Source: Amycolatopsis tolypomycina (lineage in GTDB: Bacteria > Actinomycetota > Actinomycetes > Mycobacteriales > Pseudonocardiaceae). From it: DNA of 64,000 bases. The stretch spans positions 7,382,001-7,446,000 of the forward strand of contig NZ_FNSO01000004.1 in NCBI RefSeq assembly GCF_900105945.1, in the 5' to 3' direction. The notes beneath the pieces are model-generated. The model did no database searches, was not told the DNA's origin, and was given only the letters and a program-made list of their open reading frames with translations. A program made the position numbers and the translations under genes. Below are positions 36,577 to 45,740 of this stretch, in pieces (within the stretch, counting starts at the first letter, position 1; every line of letters starts with the position of its first letter).

Positions 36577-37236
36577 GTGACTGAATCGGAAGTGGACGTC
36601 GTCCTGCCCTGCCTCGACGAAGCGGGCGCCCTCCCCGGCGTGCTGGCCGGCCTGCCGCCCGGCTACCGCGCGATCGTGGTCGACAACGGTTCGGCCGACG
36701 GCTCGCCCGAAGTGGCGGCCGCGCTCGGCGCGAAGGTCGTCCACGAGCCGCGCCGCGGCTACGGCGCGGCCGTGCACACGGGACTGGAGGCCGCCACCGC
36801 GGACATCGTGTGCTTCGCCGACGCCGACGGGTCACTGGACCTCGCCGACCTGCCGCGGCTGGTGGCCGCGGTCGAAGGCGGCGCCGACCTGGCCGTCGGG
36901 CGCCGGGTGCCGACCGGTCCCGGGGTGTGGCCGTGGCACGCGCGGGCGGGCAACGTCGTGCTCGCGTCGCTGCTGCGCAGCCGCGGGCTGCCAGTGCGGG
37001 ACATCGCGCCCCTGCGCGCGGCGGACCGGCGGGCGCTGCTCGGCCTCGGCGTCGCCGACCGGGCGTTCGGCTATCCCCTGGAGCTGCTGCTCAAGGCGCA
37101 GCGCGCCGGTTGGCGGGTCCGCGAGTTCGACGTCCGCTACGGCGAGCGCGCCAAGGGCACGAAGTCGAAGGTGTCCGGGTCGGTGCGGGGGACGCTGCGC
37201 GCGGTCCGCGACTTCGGGCGGGTGCTGGCCCGATGA
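36577..37236 (+). CDS. GT2 glycosyltransferase, polyprenyl-phosphate type
   Basis: Family 2 glycosyltransferase, 219 aa. The start VDVVLPCLDEAGALPGVL and VVDNGSADGSPEVAA are typical, and CFADADGSLDL holds the DxD-like metal site. It resembles dolichyl-phosphate mannose/glucose synthases without membrane helices. The GTG is 7 nt after TACGGT (36564-36569), so the mRNA is probably leaderless. It overlaps the DUF2064 gene by 4 nt and leads a five-gene operon. Confidence 0.88.
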   Translation: MTESEVDVVLPCLDEAGALPGVLAGLPPGYRAIVVDNGSADGSPEVAAALGAKVVHEPRRGYGAAVHTGLEAATADIVCFADADGSLDLADLPRLVAAVEGGADLAVGRRVPTGPGVWPWHARAGNVVLASLLRSRGLPVRDIAPLRAADRRALLGLGVADRAFGYPLELLLKAQRAGWRVREFDVRYGERAKGTKSKVSGSVRGTLRAVRDFGRVLAR

Positions 37237-37916
37237 CGCCTCCGTTCGTCCTGCTGGTCGTGGCCAAGGCGCCGGTCGCGGGCCTGGCCAAGACCCGGCT
37301 CTGCCCGCCCGCCACACCGGTTCAGGCGGCCGAGATCGCCGCGGCCGCACTGCTCGACACCCTCGACGCCGTCTGCGCGGTGCCGGGCGCCCTCCCCGTC
37401 GTCGCGATGACCGGCGACCTCGGCGCGGCCGCCCGGCCGGTCGAAATCGGCATGGCACTCCGTCACGTCACCACGATCCCGCAGCGTGGCCCCGATTTCG
37501 GCGCCCGGCTGGCGAACGCCCACGCGGACGCCGCCGCCGTGCACACGGGCCTGCCGATCCTCCAGATCGGCATGGACACCCCGCAGGTCACGCCGGAACT
37601 GCTCGCCGCGGCGGCCGCGCCGGTCCGGCACGGCGGCCACGACTCGGTGCTCGGGCCTGCCGTGGACGGCGGCTGGTGGGCGCTGGGGCTCGCCGAACCA
37701 CGCCACGCCCAGGTCCTCGCGGACGTCCCGATGTCCCGCGAAGACACCGGCATCCGGACGCTGCGGGCGCTCGTCGCGGGCGGGCTGCGGCCGAGCGGGG
37801 CGCCGCGGCTGTCCGATGTGGACACCATGGCGGACGCCCGCGCGGTCGCCGCGGGGTGCCCGGGTGGCCGGTTCGCCCGCGCCGTCACGGCCGTCGGCGG
37901 GCAGGCGGTGGCGTGA
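37233..37916 (+). CDS. DUF2064 glycosyltransferase-like protein
   Basis: Nucleotide-diphospho-sugar transferase fold, 227 aa, DUF2064 (TIGR04282-related) family. It starts LLVVAKAPVAGLAKTRLCPP, a cofC/GT-A-like nucleotide loop, and has QIGMDTPQVTPELL and LGPAVDGGWWALGL. The ATG overlaps the GT2 stop (ATGA). In many bacteria DUF2064 proteins sit next to GT2 enzymes, as here. Activity is not established; related proteins have been linked to arsenosugar synthesis by name only. Confidence 0.85.
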   Translation: MTPPFVLLVVAKAPVAGLAKTRLCPPATPVQAAEIAAAALLDTLDAVCAVPGALPVVAMTGDLGAAARPVEIGMALRHVTTIPQRGPDFGARLANAHADAAAVHTGLPILQIGMDTPQVTPELLAAAAAPVRHGGHDSVLGPAVDGGWWALGLAEPRHAQVLADVPMSREDTGIRTLRALVAGGLRPSGAPRLSDVDTMADARAVAAGCPGGRFARAVTAVGGQAVA

Positions 37917-38548
37917 TGACGGCCCTGACGAGCACCGGCCACGAGTTCGACCGCGGCCTGCTCGGCCACCGCTGCTGGCTCGAGCTGGCGAGCGGCGAGC
38001 GGATCGAGCTGCCGGTGGAGCGCTGGACCGAGCCGTCCGACGGCGACGACGTCCTGCTCGACGCGTGTTCCGGCCCCACCGTCGACCTCGGCTGCGGACC
38101 CGGCAGGCTGACCGCGGCCCTGGCCGGGCGCGGCGTCGTGGCGCTGGGCGTGGACAGCTCGCGCACGGCCGTCGCACTGACCCGGCGGCGCGGCGGAAGT
38201 GCGTTGCAGCGCAACATCTTCGACAGCCTGCCCGGCGAAGGCCGGTGGCACCACGCCCTGCTCGCGGACGGCAACATCGGCATCGGCGGCGATCCGGCGG
38301 CGCTGCTGCGGCGCACCGCGGAGCTGATCGCGCCCGGCGGCGACGTCCTCGTCGAGCTCGAGCCACCCGGCCGGGGTCTCCGGCACGAACGCGTCCGGCT
38401 CCGGCCCGGCCGCGCCGACGTCGCCTGGTTCACCTGGGCGTGGGTCGGCGTCGACGCGATCGCCGAAGTCGCCGTGCGCGCCGGGATGCGCGTCGACTGG
38501 ACCACCCGGCGTGGGCACCGCTGGTTCGCGCGGTTGGAGCGGTCGTGA
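37916..38548 (+). CDS. SAM-dependent methyltransferase
   Basis: Class I methyltransferase, 210 aa. The SAM motif is TVDLGCGPGRLTAALA, followed by VVALGVDSSRTAVAL and HHALLADGNIGIGGDP. Near the end AGMRVDWTTRRGHRWFARL. Start either GTG 37913 or ATG 37916, both overlapping the DUF2064 stop. The substrate is unknown. The conserved order GT2-DUF2064-methyltransferase-molybdo enzyme suggests a sugar or lipid modified in sequence. Confidence 0.85.
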   Translation: MTALTSTGHEFDRGLLGHRCWLELASGERIELPVERWTEPSDGDDVLLDACSGPTVDLGCGPGRLTAALAGRGVVALGVDSSRTAVALTRRRGGSALQRNIFDSLPGEGRWHHALLADGNIGIGGDPAALLRRTAELIAPGGDVLVELEPPGRGLRHERVRLRPGRADVAWFTWAWVGVDAIAEVAVRAGMRVDWTTRRGHRWFARLERS

Positions 38549-39659
38549 AGCTCCCGATCCCGGCGGAGGAACAGTTCCGCGCCCCGGCGCACCACGAGCG
38601 CGTGACGTCTAAGATCGGCCTGGCCCTGGCCGTCACGTTCACGACGTGCTTCGTGACGGGGTTGCTCAGCCACCTGATCCAGCACCCGCCCGGGTGGTTC
38701 TCCTGGCCCAGCCGCCCGGTCGGGCTCTACCGCGTCACGCAGGGGCTGCACGTGATCGCGGGCGTGGCGTCGATCCCGTTGCTGCTGGCCAAACTGTGGA
38801 GCGTCTACCCGAAGCTGTTCGGCAGGCCGCTCGTCCGCTCGCTCCCGCACGCGCTGGAGCGGCTGTCGATCCTGGTGCTGTCCGGGGCGGCGTTCTTCGA
38901 GCTGACGACCGGGCTGCTGAACGTCGCGCAGAACTACCCGTGGGGCTTCTACTTCCCGCAGGTGCACTACGCGGTCGCGTGGCTGGCGATCGGCTCGATC
39001 CTGGTGCACGTCGCGGTGAAGCTGCCGATCATCCGCCGCGCCCTGAGCCGGACGACCGCCGAGGAGCCGCCGGCGGAGGGGCTGTCACGGCGGGGTTCCT
39101 GGTGACCACCGGGCTGGCGGCGGGTGTCGCGGTCGTGGCCACCGCGGGCGCGACGGTCCCGTTCCTGCGTGGGGTGTCCGCCCTGTCCTGGAGAACCGGC
39201 AAGGGCACCCAGAGCCTCCCGGTGAACCGCACGGCGGCGGCCGCGGGTGTCACGTGGTCGCCGTCGTGGCGCCTGTCGGTGGTGACCCCGCGCGGCACGA
39301 CGAAGTTCTCGCTCGACGAGCTGCGCGCCCTGCCGCAGACGACGGCAGAGCTGCCGATCGCGTGCGTGGAGGGCTGGAGCCAGTCGGCCACCTGGCGCGG
39401 GATTTCCCTGCCCACGCTGCTGAAAGCCGTCGGCGCGGCACCGGGCACCGCGCTCCGGGTGTCCTCTTCGGAGCGCAACGGGCTCTACGGCGTCAGCGTG
39501 CTGCCGGGCGAGCACACGGCCGACGAGCTGACGCTGCTGGCCCTCGAGCTCAACGGCGAGGTCCTCGCCCCCGACCACGGCTTTCCCTGCCGGATCATCG
39601 CCCCGAACCGGCCCGGCGTGCTGCAGACGAAATGGGTCACGAAGCTGGAGGCGCTGTGA
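38545..39659 (+). CDS. Membrane-anchored molybdopterin oxidoreductase, cyt b561-like + sulfite-oxidase fold (frameshifted)
   Basis: The first part (38545-39095) encodes four membrane helices with conserved His residues (HLIQHPPGWFSWP, LHVIAGVAS), like a b561-type haem protein. The second part, after an internal SRRGFL-type twin-arginine sequence and a fifth helix, is a sulfite-oxidase/YedY-like Moco domain with LPIACVEGWSQSATWRG, which has the molybdenum-ligand Cys. The two are in different frames. At 39092-39095 the G run has four G where five would read LSRRGFLVTTGL in one frame. Adding one base gives 372 codons. I recall such fused proteins as the normal form in actinomycetes. It should pass electrons between the membrane haem and an external Moco site. 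Confidence 0.8.
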
Positions 39660-40264
39660 AGGCCGTCCGTGTGCTCCTCGCGCTGCCGGGCCTCGCGGCG
39701 CTGGCGTGGGGCGCGGTGCTGTTCGCCGAGTACGCGCTGCCCCTGCGCCCCGACGTCTACGGCACGGTAACCTGGCTCGTCGGCGGCCCGATAGTCAACG
39801 ACGCGGTCATCGCGCCCCTGACAGCGCTCCTCGGCATCACCTTGGCCCGCCGCCTCCCGCCCCGCTGGCGAACCCCGGTGACGGCCGGCACGGTCATCAC
39901 CGCCACCCTCGCCATCCTGGCGTTCCCGCTGCTCTGGCGCCCGTACGGAACCCCACCGATGCCCGGCCTCCACGACACCGACCCCACCCCGGGCCTGGCC
40001 CTCACGGTGGCAGCGGTCTGGCTGACGGTGGTCCTGACCGCCCTGACCCGCCGTGTCGTCCCCCCAATCACGAGTGATGCCCCTCCAATCACGCGAGATA
40101 CGCCCCCAATCACACGAGACACGCCTCCAGTCACGCCAGGTCCGGCCCTGATCACGCCAGGTCCGGCCCCGGGCACGACAGCCGACCCTCCAAGCACGCA
40201 ACCCGACCGCCTAGGCACGCAACCCGACCGCCCAGGCACGCCAACCGACCCTCCCGGCACCTGA
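39656..40264 (+). CDS. Membrane protein with repetitive Pro/Thr-rich tail
   Basis: 202 aa. Four membrane helices (about 5-24, 38-60, 75-95, 113-132) form a compact N-terminal part. From about residue 136 the protein becomes tandem heptad-like units such as PPITRDT and PPSTQPD, encoded by 21-bp DNA repeats. The GTG start overlaps the upstream stop (GTGA), so it belongs to the GT2-molybdo operon. No known family. The tail may be recently expanded. Confidence 0.7.
   Translation: MKAVRVLLALPGLAALAWGAVLFAEYALPLRPDVYGTVTWLVGGPIVNDAVIAPLTALLGITLARRLPPRWRTPVTAGTVITATLAILAFPLLWRPYGTPPMPGLHDTDPTPGLALTVAAVWLTVVLTALTRRVVPPITSDAPPITRDTPPITRDTPPVTPGPALITPGPAPGTTADPPSTQPDRLGTQPDRPGTPTDPPGT
40062..40260 (+). 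repeat. 21-bp tandem repeat inside the coding region
   Basis: About nine and a half degenerate 21-bp units. Early copies read CCAATCACGCGAGATACG; later copies drift to CCAAGCACGCAACCCGACCG. The period is a multiple of three, so the frame is kept and each unit adds seven residues. Similar TCACG-rich repeats are, as I recall, common between genes in Amycolatopsis. Confidence 0.7.
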
Positions 40265-40269
40265 CCAGG

Positions 40270-40329
40270 CCCACAAATGCGGCCACGCGCGACCGGCATC
40301 GAGTGCCTGGTCGCGCGTGGCCTTGTGGG
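40270..40329. terminator. Bidirectional hairpin terminator
   Basis: GGCCACGCGCGACC (40281-40294) pairs perfectly with 40309-40322 across a 14-nt loop. CCCACAA (40270-40276) pairs with TTGTGGG (40323-40329), leaving a 4-nt bulge. It sits between two convergent genes. There is no T run, as is usual in actinomycetes. Confidence 0.75.
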
Positions 40330-40398
40330 TCCGGCCCCGGAAACGGGGGTCGAGCCGAAGTTGGTCTCGGCCGCGCCAGGGCAGCCGAGCGTCTGGAA

Positions 40399-41814
40399 TC
40401 AGTTGGGCTGGACGGGCTGGCCGCCGAACGTCACCTCGACCGTGCGGCTGTCGGCGAGCGTGAACGTCGCCTTCTCGTCCGGGGCCCGGGTGCGGACCGC
40501 CGCGACCAGGGTGTCGGCCGAGTCGATCGGGCGGTCGTCGATCTTGGTGACGACGTCGCCCGCCTTCAGGCCGGCCTTCTCCGCCGGGCTGCCCGGCTTG
40601 ATGGCGCCCAGCTCGGCGCCGCCCTGCGGGGCGTCCTTGACCTCCGCGCCGATGTACGTCTGCACCGCCTGTCCGGTCTTGATGATCGTGTCCGCGGTGC
40701 GGCGGGCCTGGTCGATCGGGATGGCGAAGCCGATGCCGACGTTGCCGCCCTGGGACTCGCCCTGGCCCTGGCCGCCGCCCGACTGCGGGCTGTAGATCGC
40801 CGAGTTGATGCCGATGACCTGGCCGGCCATGTTGGCCAGCGGCCCGCCCGAGTTGCCCGGGTTGATCGCCGCGTCGGTCTGGACCGCGTCCATCACCGTG
40901 GTCTGGTCGCCGCTGCTGCCGCCGGCGCGCACCGGCCGGTGCAGCGAGCTGACGATGCCCGAGGTGACCGTGCCGGCCAGCTCGAACGGCGAGCCGATGG
41001 CGACCACCGACTGCCCGACGCGCAGGTCGTCGGACCGGCCGAGCTCCACCGGCGTGAGGTTGGCGACGCCGTTGACCTTGACGACCGCGATGTCGGTCGT
41101 CGGGTCGCGGCCGACGACCTTGGCGGCGGCCTTCTTGCCGTCCTGGAACACCGCCTGGATCTGCCCGCCGTTCGCGCCGACCTCGACGACGTGGTTGTTC
41201 GTCAGGATGTAGCCGTCGGTGCTGATCACGAACCCGGAGCCTTCGCCGGCCCCCTGCGCACCGCTGACCTGCAGCTCGACCACGCTCGGCGACAGCTTCT
41301 GCGCGACGGCCTCGACCGAGCCGGCGGGCGCGTTGCCCGTCTGCTGGGCCGGCTTCGGCGCGTCGAGCGCGTTGCTCGCCGGGCCGGACGACCCGCCGGT
41401 GAAGTACCCGACCGTCCCGCCCGCGATGCCGCCGACCAGCAGTGCGACCAGCGCGACGCCGGCGAGCAGCTTCCCGCCGGACCGCTTGGGCTCGGGCGCC
41501 GCGGCCACCGGGTAGCCGCCCGTGGCGGGCTGCCCGTACGGGTTCGGCGGCGGGTAGACGCTCTGCTGGGTCTGGCCGGACGGCATCTGCGAGCCCGGGG
41601 CGGACCACGGGTTCGCGCTCTGCCCGCCGTACGCCGGATCGGCCCCGGTCACCGCGTGGTAGGACGGCTCGGAGTACTGCGGCGCACCGCCGGACTCGGG
41701 CTTGGCCTGCTCACCGTACGGGTTCCCCGCCCAACCGCCCTGGGCCGGCTGCTGGCCGGTCTCGGGGTGCCTCGGCGCCGCGGGGTCGTGTGCGCTGGGG
41801 TCGTTCTCGGTCAT
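40399..41814 (-). CDS. HtrA/PepD-type membrane serine protease
   Basis: Envelope quality-control protease, 471 aa. A disordered Gln/Pro/Gly-rich cytoplasmic segment (1-110) precedes one membrane helix (about 113-137). The trypsin-like domain has the triad His in LTNNHVV, Asp in TTDIAVV and Ser in NPGNSGGPL. A PDZ domain (about 375-460) ends the protein. It resembles mycobacterial PepD, which is controlled by MprAB. An MprAB pair lies 2.5 kb away and a matching direct repeat sits upstream (41835-41852). Confidence 0.93.
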   Translation of the reverse strand: MTENDPSAHDPAAPRHPETGQQPAQGGWAGNPYGEQAKPESGGAPQYSEPSYHAVTGADPAYGGQSANPWSAPGSQMPSGQTQQSVYPPPNPYGQPATGGYPVAAAPEPKRSGGKLLAGVALVALLVGGIAGGTVGYFTGGSSGPASNALDAPKPAQQTGNAPAGSVEAVAQKLSPSVVELQVSGAQGAGEGSGFVISTDGYILTNNHVVEVGANGGQIQAVFQDGKKAAAKVVGRDPTTDIAVVKVNGVANLTPVELGRSDDLRVGQSVVAIGSPFELAGTVTSGIVSSLHRPVRAGGSSGDQTTVMDAVQTDAAINPGNSGGPLANMAGQVIGINSAIYSPQSGGGQGQGESQGGNVGIGFAIPIDQARRTADTIIKTGQAVQTYIGAEVKDAPQGGAELGAIKPGSPAEKAGLKAGDVVTKIDDRPIDSADTLVAAVRTRAPDEKATFTLADSRTVEVTFGGQPVQPN

Positions 41815-41834
41815 GTCCTCACCTTGCGCGATGG

Positions 41835-41852
41835 TCCTGAGAGGTTCCTGAG
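41835..41852 (-). promoter_or_regulatory. Putative MprA box of the HtrA-like gene
   Basis: On the gene strand CTCAGGA occurs twice with an 11-bp period (TCCTGAG at 41835-41841 and 41846-41852 on +), 21 nt before the start codon. The same plan occurs 22 nt before mprA. Paired 8-bp direct units are the known MprA-site design. Confidence 0.55.
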
Positions 41853-41886
41853 CCGAACCTGTGCATCGCAGATGAGTATGGCCCGA

Positions 41887-42969
41887 TCAGCCCGCCGCGC
41901 GGAGCCGTTCGGCGATCTGCTCCGGCGTCGCGTCGTTGATCCACACCGCCATGCCCGATTCGGACCCCGCCAGGTACTTCAGCTTGTCCTTCGCGCGCAG
42001 CACGGAGAACAACTCCAGGTGGAGCCAGCCGAGCTCGCGGTCCTGGCGCACCGGCGCCTGGTGCCACGCGGCGATGTAGGGCAGCGGCCGGTCGTACAGC
42101 GCGTCGCAGCGGCGCAGGACGTCGAGGTAGACGTCGGCGAAGTCGTCACGCTCGGCGTCGGTCAGCGCGGGGATGTCCGGGACCTGCCGGTGCGGCACGA
42201 CGTGCACCTCGACCGGCCAGCGGGCCGCCGGCGGCACGTACGCCGTCCAGTGCTCGCCGGACGTCACCACGCGCGCCCCGGACTTCTGCTCCGCGGCCAG
42301 CACGTCGCCGAGCACCGGGCGCCCGTTTTCGGCCTGGTAGGCGCGGGCGACGTCGAGCATCCGCTCGGTCTTCGGCGTGACGAACGGGTAGCCGTAGATC
42401 TGCCCGTGCGGGTGCGAGAGCGTGACGCCGATTTCCTCGCCGCGGTTCTCGAACGGGAAGACCTGTTCGACCCCGGGCACCTCGGACAGCGCGGCGGTGC
42501 GGTCGGCCCACGCGTCCACCACGGCCCGCACCTGCTTCGAGCTCAGCCGCGAGAACGCGCCGTCGTGGTCGCTGGTGAAGCAGACGACCTCGCAGCGGCC
42601 GCGGCCGGGCCGCACCGGCACCAGGCCGAGACCATCCACAGTGGACGGCTCGCCGACGACGTCCTCGGCGAAGGACGGGAACCGGTTCTCGAAGACGACG
42701 ACGTCGTAGTCGCTTTCGGGGATCTCGCTCGGCTTGCCGGGCTTGCTCGGGCACAACGGGCAGAGGTCCGCCGGCGGCTTGTACGTGCGCGTTTGCCGGT
42801 GCGCGGCCATGGCGACCCACTCGCCGGTCAGCGGGTCGCGCCGGATCTCCGACGCGGCCGAAACGGGCGGCAGGTCACGGGTGTCCCCGGCGACGCGGTC
42901 GGGCGCGCCGGGCTGGTCGAAGTAGATGATCTCCCGGCCGTCGGCCAGGTGTCGTACGGTTCGCTTCAC
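41887..42969 (-). CDS. galT: Galactose-1-phosphate uridylyltransferase
   Basis: Leloir-pathway enzyme, 360 aa, exchanging UMP between UDP-glucose and galactose-1-phosphate. The zinc motif CPLCPS and the active-site SHPHGQIYGYPF are clear; HLELFSVLR lies near the end. The GTG at 42969 overlaps the DeoR stop (GTGA), so the regulator and enzyme are co-transcribed. galK and galE are not in this window. Confidence 0.93.
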   Translation of the reverse strand: MKRTVRHLADGREIIYFDQPGAPDRVAGDTRDLPPVSAASEIRRDPLTGEWVAMAAHRQTRTYKPPADLCPLCPSKPGKPSEIPESDYDVVVFENRFPSFAEDVVGEPSTVDGLGLVPVRPGRGRCEVVCFTSDHDGAFSRLSSKQVRAVVDAWADRTAALSEVPGVEQVFPFENRGEEIGVTLSHPHGQIYGYPFVTPKTERMLDVARAYQAENGRPVLGDVLAAEQKSGARVVTSGEHWTAYVPPAARWPVEVHVVPHRQVPDIPALTDAERDDFADVYLDVLRRCDALYDRPLPYIAAWHQAPVRQDRELGWLHLELFSVLRAKDKLKYLAGSESGMAVWINDATPEQIAERLRAAG

Positions 42970-43766
42970 GCTTCTTCGGCCTCGACCGTCTCCGCCGTTT
43001 CGGCGATCATGAGTTCCCCTGCCCTTTCGGCGAGTATTTCCCTGGCCTCGTCGGGAATCCCGTCATCGGTGACGACGACGTCGGCCTCGTCCAGGTCGGC
43101 GATCGTCGAGATCCCGACGGTGCCCCACTTCGTGTGGTCGGCGAGCACGACCAGCTTGCGCCCGGCCTCGACCAGCGCGCGGTCGGTTTCGCTCTCGGTG
43201 AGGTTCGGCGTGGTGAACCCCGGCCCGTCGGCCATGCCGTGCACGCCGAGGAAGACGGCGTCCAGGTGCAGCGAGCGCAGGCTGTGCACGGCGACCGGCC
43301 CGACCAGCGCGTCCGACGGCGTCCGCACGCCACCGGTGAGCACGACGGTGCGGTCCGGCTGCGTCGACCCGCGGAGCACGTCCGCGACCTGGATCGAGTT
43401 CGTCACGATGGTGAGCCCGGGGATGGCGTCGAGCGCCCGGGCGAGGGTCCACGTGGTGGTGCCGGCGGAGATGCCGATCGCGGTGCCGGGCCGGACCAGG
43501 GTCGCGGCGAGCTCGGCGATGGCTTCCTTCTGCGCCCGCTGGCGCACGGACTTGGCCTCGAACCCGGGCTCGTCGGTGCTCTTGCCGACGACCGAAGTGG
43601 CGCCGCCGTACACCTTCTCGACCAGCCCGCGCCCGGCGAGGACGTCGAGGTCGCGGCGCACCGTCATGTCGGACACGCCCAGTCTGGTCACGAGATCACT
43701 GACCCGGACCGCCCCGGTCCGGCGTGCCTCTTCCAGGATCACCGCCTGTCGCTGACGCGCCAGCAC
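42966..43766 (-). CDS. DeoR-family regulator of galT
   Basis: Sugar-responsive repressor, 266 aa. The N-terminal HTH is RVSDLVTRLGVSDMTVRRDL, preceded by MLARQRQAVILEEARR. The sensor domain (75-235) has AIGISAGTTTWTLARAL and ADHTKWG, the phosphosugar site of the DeoR family. GTG start. It leads a two-gene unit with galT and probably responds to a galactose-derived phosphate. That ligand is inferred from context. Confidence 0.9.
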   Translation of the reverse strand: MLARQRQAVILEEARRTGAVRVSDLVTRLGVSDMTVRRDLDVLAGRGLVEKVYGGATSVVGKSTDEPGFEAKSVRQRAQKEAIAELAATLVRPGTAIGISAGTTTWTLARALDAIPGLTIVTNSIQVADVLRGSTQPDRTVVLTGGVRTPSDALVGPVAVHSLRSLHLDAVFLGVHGMADGPGFTTPNLTESETDRALVEAGRKLVVLADHTKWGTVGISTIADLDEADVVVTDDGIPDEAREILAERAGELMIAETAETVEAEEA

Positions 43767-43862
43767 CGTTCAACTCCGTCCCGTCCAGCCAACCACACAA
43801 AATCCTACACGATTCAACACGGAATCTGCTGGGTGGACGAGGGTGAACTTCGAAACAGCAGG

Positions 43863-44282
43863 TCACAGCAGCAGCCGGGCGACGCTCCAGACGAACAACA
43901 CCACCACGGGTGCCGCCAACGCAACCTGCCACGCTCGCGGCGGCGCTTCGGCCGTGACGAGCGCGGCGAACGCGTAGGAAGCCGCGGCCACGACGAAGAA
44001 CACCACGATGCCCGGCACGTCGACCACCGTGGACACCAGCGCGAAGAAGACCAGCGGCCCGCCCAGCGCGACGGGCCAGGCCGGCCGGACGCGCCCCACC
44101 GCCATGATCACCCACGCGAGCAGCGCGACGCCGAACACCAGGAGCGGCACCGCGACGATGCTGACGAGCAGGCAGCCGGGACCATCGCAAATGCGCCACG
44201 GCACCACCTGCGGGACCAGCGCCGCGAGCACCACGGCGACCGCGGCGACCAGGCACCGGCGGACCAGTTCACGATTCGGCAC
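43863..44282 (-). CDS. Small four-helix membrane protein
   Basis: 139 aa. Hydrophobic segments at about 8-27, 38-62, 70-92 and 115-138. It starts MPNRELVRRCLVAAVAV. A CDGPGC pair of Cys falls in the first loop. No family recognised. It lies alone between the DeoR gene and mprB, 48 nt beyond the kinase stop, so it may be read through from mprAB. Confidence 0.6.
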   Translation of the reverse strand: MPNRELVRRCLVAAVAVVLAALVPQVVPWRICDGPGCLLVSIVAVPLLVFGVALLAWVIMAVGRVRPAWPVALGGPLVFFALVSTVVDVPGIVVFFVVAAASYAFAALVTAEAPPRAWQVALAAPVVVLFVWSVARLLL

Positions 44283-44330
44283 GCGCCGATCCTGGCCGAT
44301 CCCGCCCCCGACGTCCCGGAAACGCCCGGA

Positions 44331-45740
44331 TCAGCCGGGCGCCCCCGGCAGCCGGATCGTCATCAGGGCGCCGCCCTCGGGCGCCCGCGAGGCGTACACC
44401 GCCCCGCCGTGCCGCTCGGCCGCGTGCTTCACGATCGCCAGCCCGAGGCCCGAACCAGGCAGCGTGCGCGCCTCCGACGAGCGGTAGAAGCGGTCGAACA
44501 CCTTGGGCAGGTCCTCTTCGGCGATGCCCGGCCCGGCGTCCGCGACCTCGACGACCGCGGTGCCGTCGCCGAGCGGGTAGAGCCGCACCCAGACCGTCGC
44601 ATCCGGCGGCGAGAACTTCACGGCGTTGTCGAGCAGGTTCAGCACCGCCCGCTCGAGCGAGCTGTTGTCGCCGGTGAGCACCCACGGCTGCAGCGAGACG
44701 TCGAAGTTGATCTCGCCCGCGCGGCGCCGCGCCCGGTCGAGCGCGCGCTCGACGACGTCCAGCAGCTCGACGCGTTCGAAGCGCTCGCGCGGCTCGTCCT
44801 GCCGGGCGAGCTCGACCAGGTCGCCGATGAGCTGCGTCAGCTCGTCGAGCTGGCCGCTGATGTCCGCGATGATGTCGACGCGGTCCTCGTCGCGCAGCGG
44901 CGGCGCGCCCGGTTTGCCGGCGGCGAGCAGCAGCTCGAGGTTGGTGCGCAGCGACGTCAACGGCGTGCGCAGTTCGTGCCCGGCGTCCGCGACCAGCTGG
45001 CGCTGGCGTTCCTGCGAGTCCGCGACCGCGCCCAGCATGGTGTTGAACGTCTGGGTGAGACGCGCGAGTTCGTCGTCGCCGCTGACCGGGATGGGCCGCA
45101 GGTCGCCCGTCCTGGAGACGCGTTCGGCGGCCGACGTCAGCCGGTCGACGGGACGCAGGCCGGCCCGCGCGACCGCGGTGCCCGCCGCGGCGGCGACCAG
45201 GATGCCTGCCCCGCCGATCAGGAAGAGCACCAGCGCGAGCTCGTTCAGCGTGCGCTTGGTCGGGCCCATGGACTGGGCCAGCACGATGGCCTCGCCGTGC
45301 CCGTTCGGCAGCGCGACGACGCGGCTGTCGGTGCGGAAGTCCGTCCGCAGCGACTGGACCGAGTCGCCGTTCGCGACGTTCAGCTCGTCCTGGCCGAACG
45401 GCGGTGGCGAGCTGGACGTCGGGTACGTCATCACGGCGTGCTGGACGTCCGGCGCGGCGTTGAGCTGCCCGATCTGCAGGTCGGCACTAGCGAGGAAGGC
45501 ACCGGGGACCTGCTGCAGCTGGGTCTGCACCTGCGGCGACTTGACCGCGGCCTGCGCGCGCGCCATCAGGCTGTCGTCGAGCTGCTGGTAGAGGTTGCTG
45601 CGCACGACCATGTACGCGCCGATCGACACCAGCGCGACGGCGCCGGCGACACAGGCGGCGGCGAGCAGCGTCACCCGGCCGCGCAGCGAGAACCGGCGGG
45701 CTCCCCAGCGCGTGCCGCGAGGATCGCCGGGTTCGGTCAC
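44331..45740 (-). CDS. mprB: MprB-type sensor histidine kinase
   Basis: Envelope-stress kinase, 469 aa. Helices at about 22-42 and 170-192 bound a 125-residue extracytoplasmic sensor. HAMP follows, then the H-box [16 protein letters not shown], the N-box LLDNAVKFS, and G motifs DAGPGI and [14 protein letters not shown]. The GTG at 45740 overlaps the mprA stop (GTGA). Mycobacterial MprB detects cell-wall stress and controls the PepD protease. The same pairing is likely here. Confidence 0.9.
   Translation of the reverse strand: MTEPGDPRGTRWGARRFSLRGRVTLLAAACVAGAVALVSIGAYMVVRSNLYQQLDDSLMARAQAAVKSPQVQTQLQQVPGAFLASADLQIGQLNAAPDVQHAVMTYPTSSSPPPFGQDELNVANGDSVQSLRTDFRTDSRVVALPNGHGEAIVLAQSMGPTKRTLNELALVLFLIGGAGILVAAAAGTAVARAGLRPVDRLTSAAERVSRTGDLRPIPVSGDDELARLTQTFNTMLGAVADSQERQRQLVADAGHELRTPLTSLRTNLELLLAAGKPGAPPLRDEDRVDIIADISGQLDELTQLIGDLVELARQDEPRERFERVELLDVVERALDRARRRAGEINFDVSLQPWVLTGDNSSLERAVLNLLDNAVKFSPPDATVWVRLYPLGDGTAVVEVADAGPGIAEEDLPKVFDRFYRSSEARTLPGSGLGLAIVKHAAERHGGAVYASRAPEGGALMTIRLPGAPG

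Noticed and set aside
40062..40260. CRISPR array
   Set aside because: The 21-bp units are adjacent without spacers and keep a reading frame. No cas genes are present.
40303..43755. 1150-aa open frame on the plus strand
   Set aside because: Antisense to the HtrA-like, galT and DeoR genes, which have complete motifs. The frame has no family features.
43811..43826. GATTC-N6-GAATC before the DeoR gene as operator
   Set aside because: Arms of 5 bp are too short to separate from chance.
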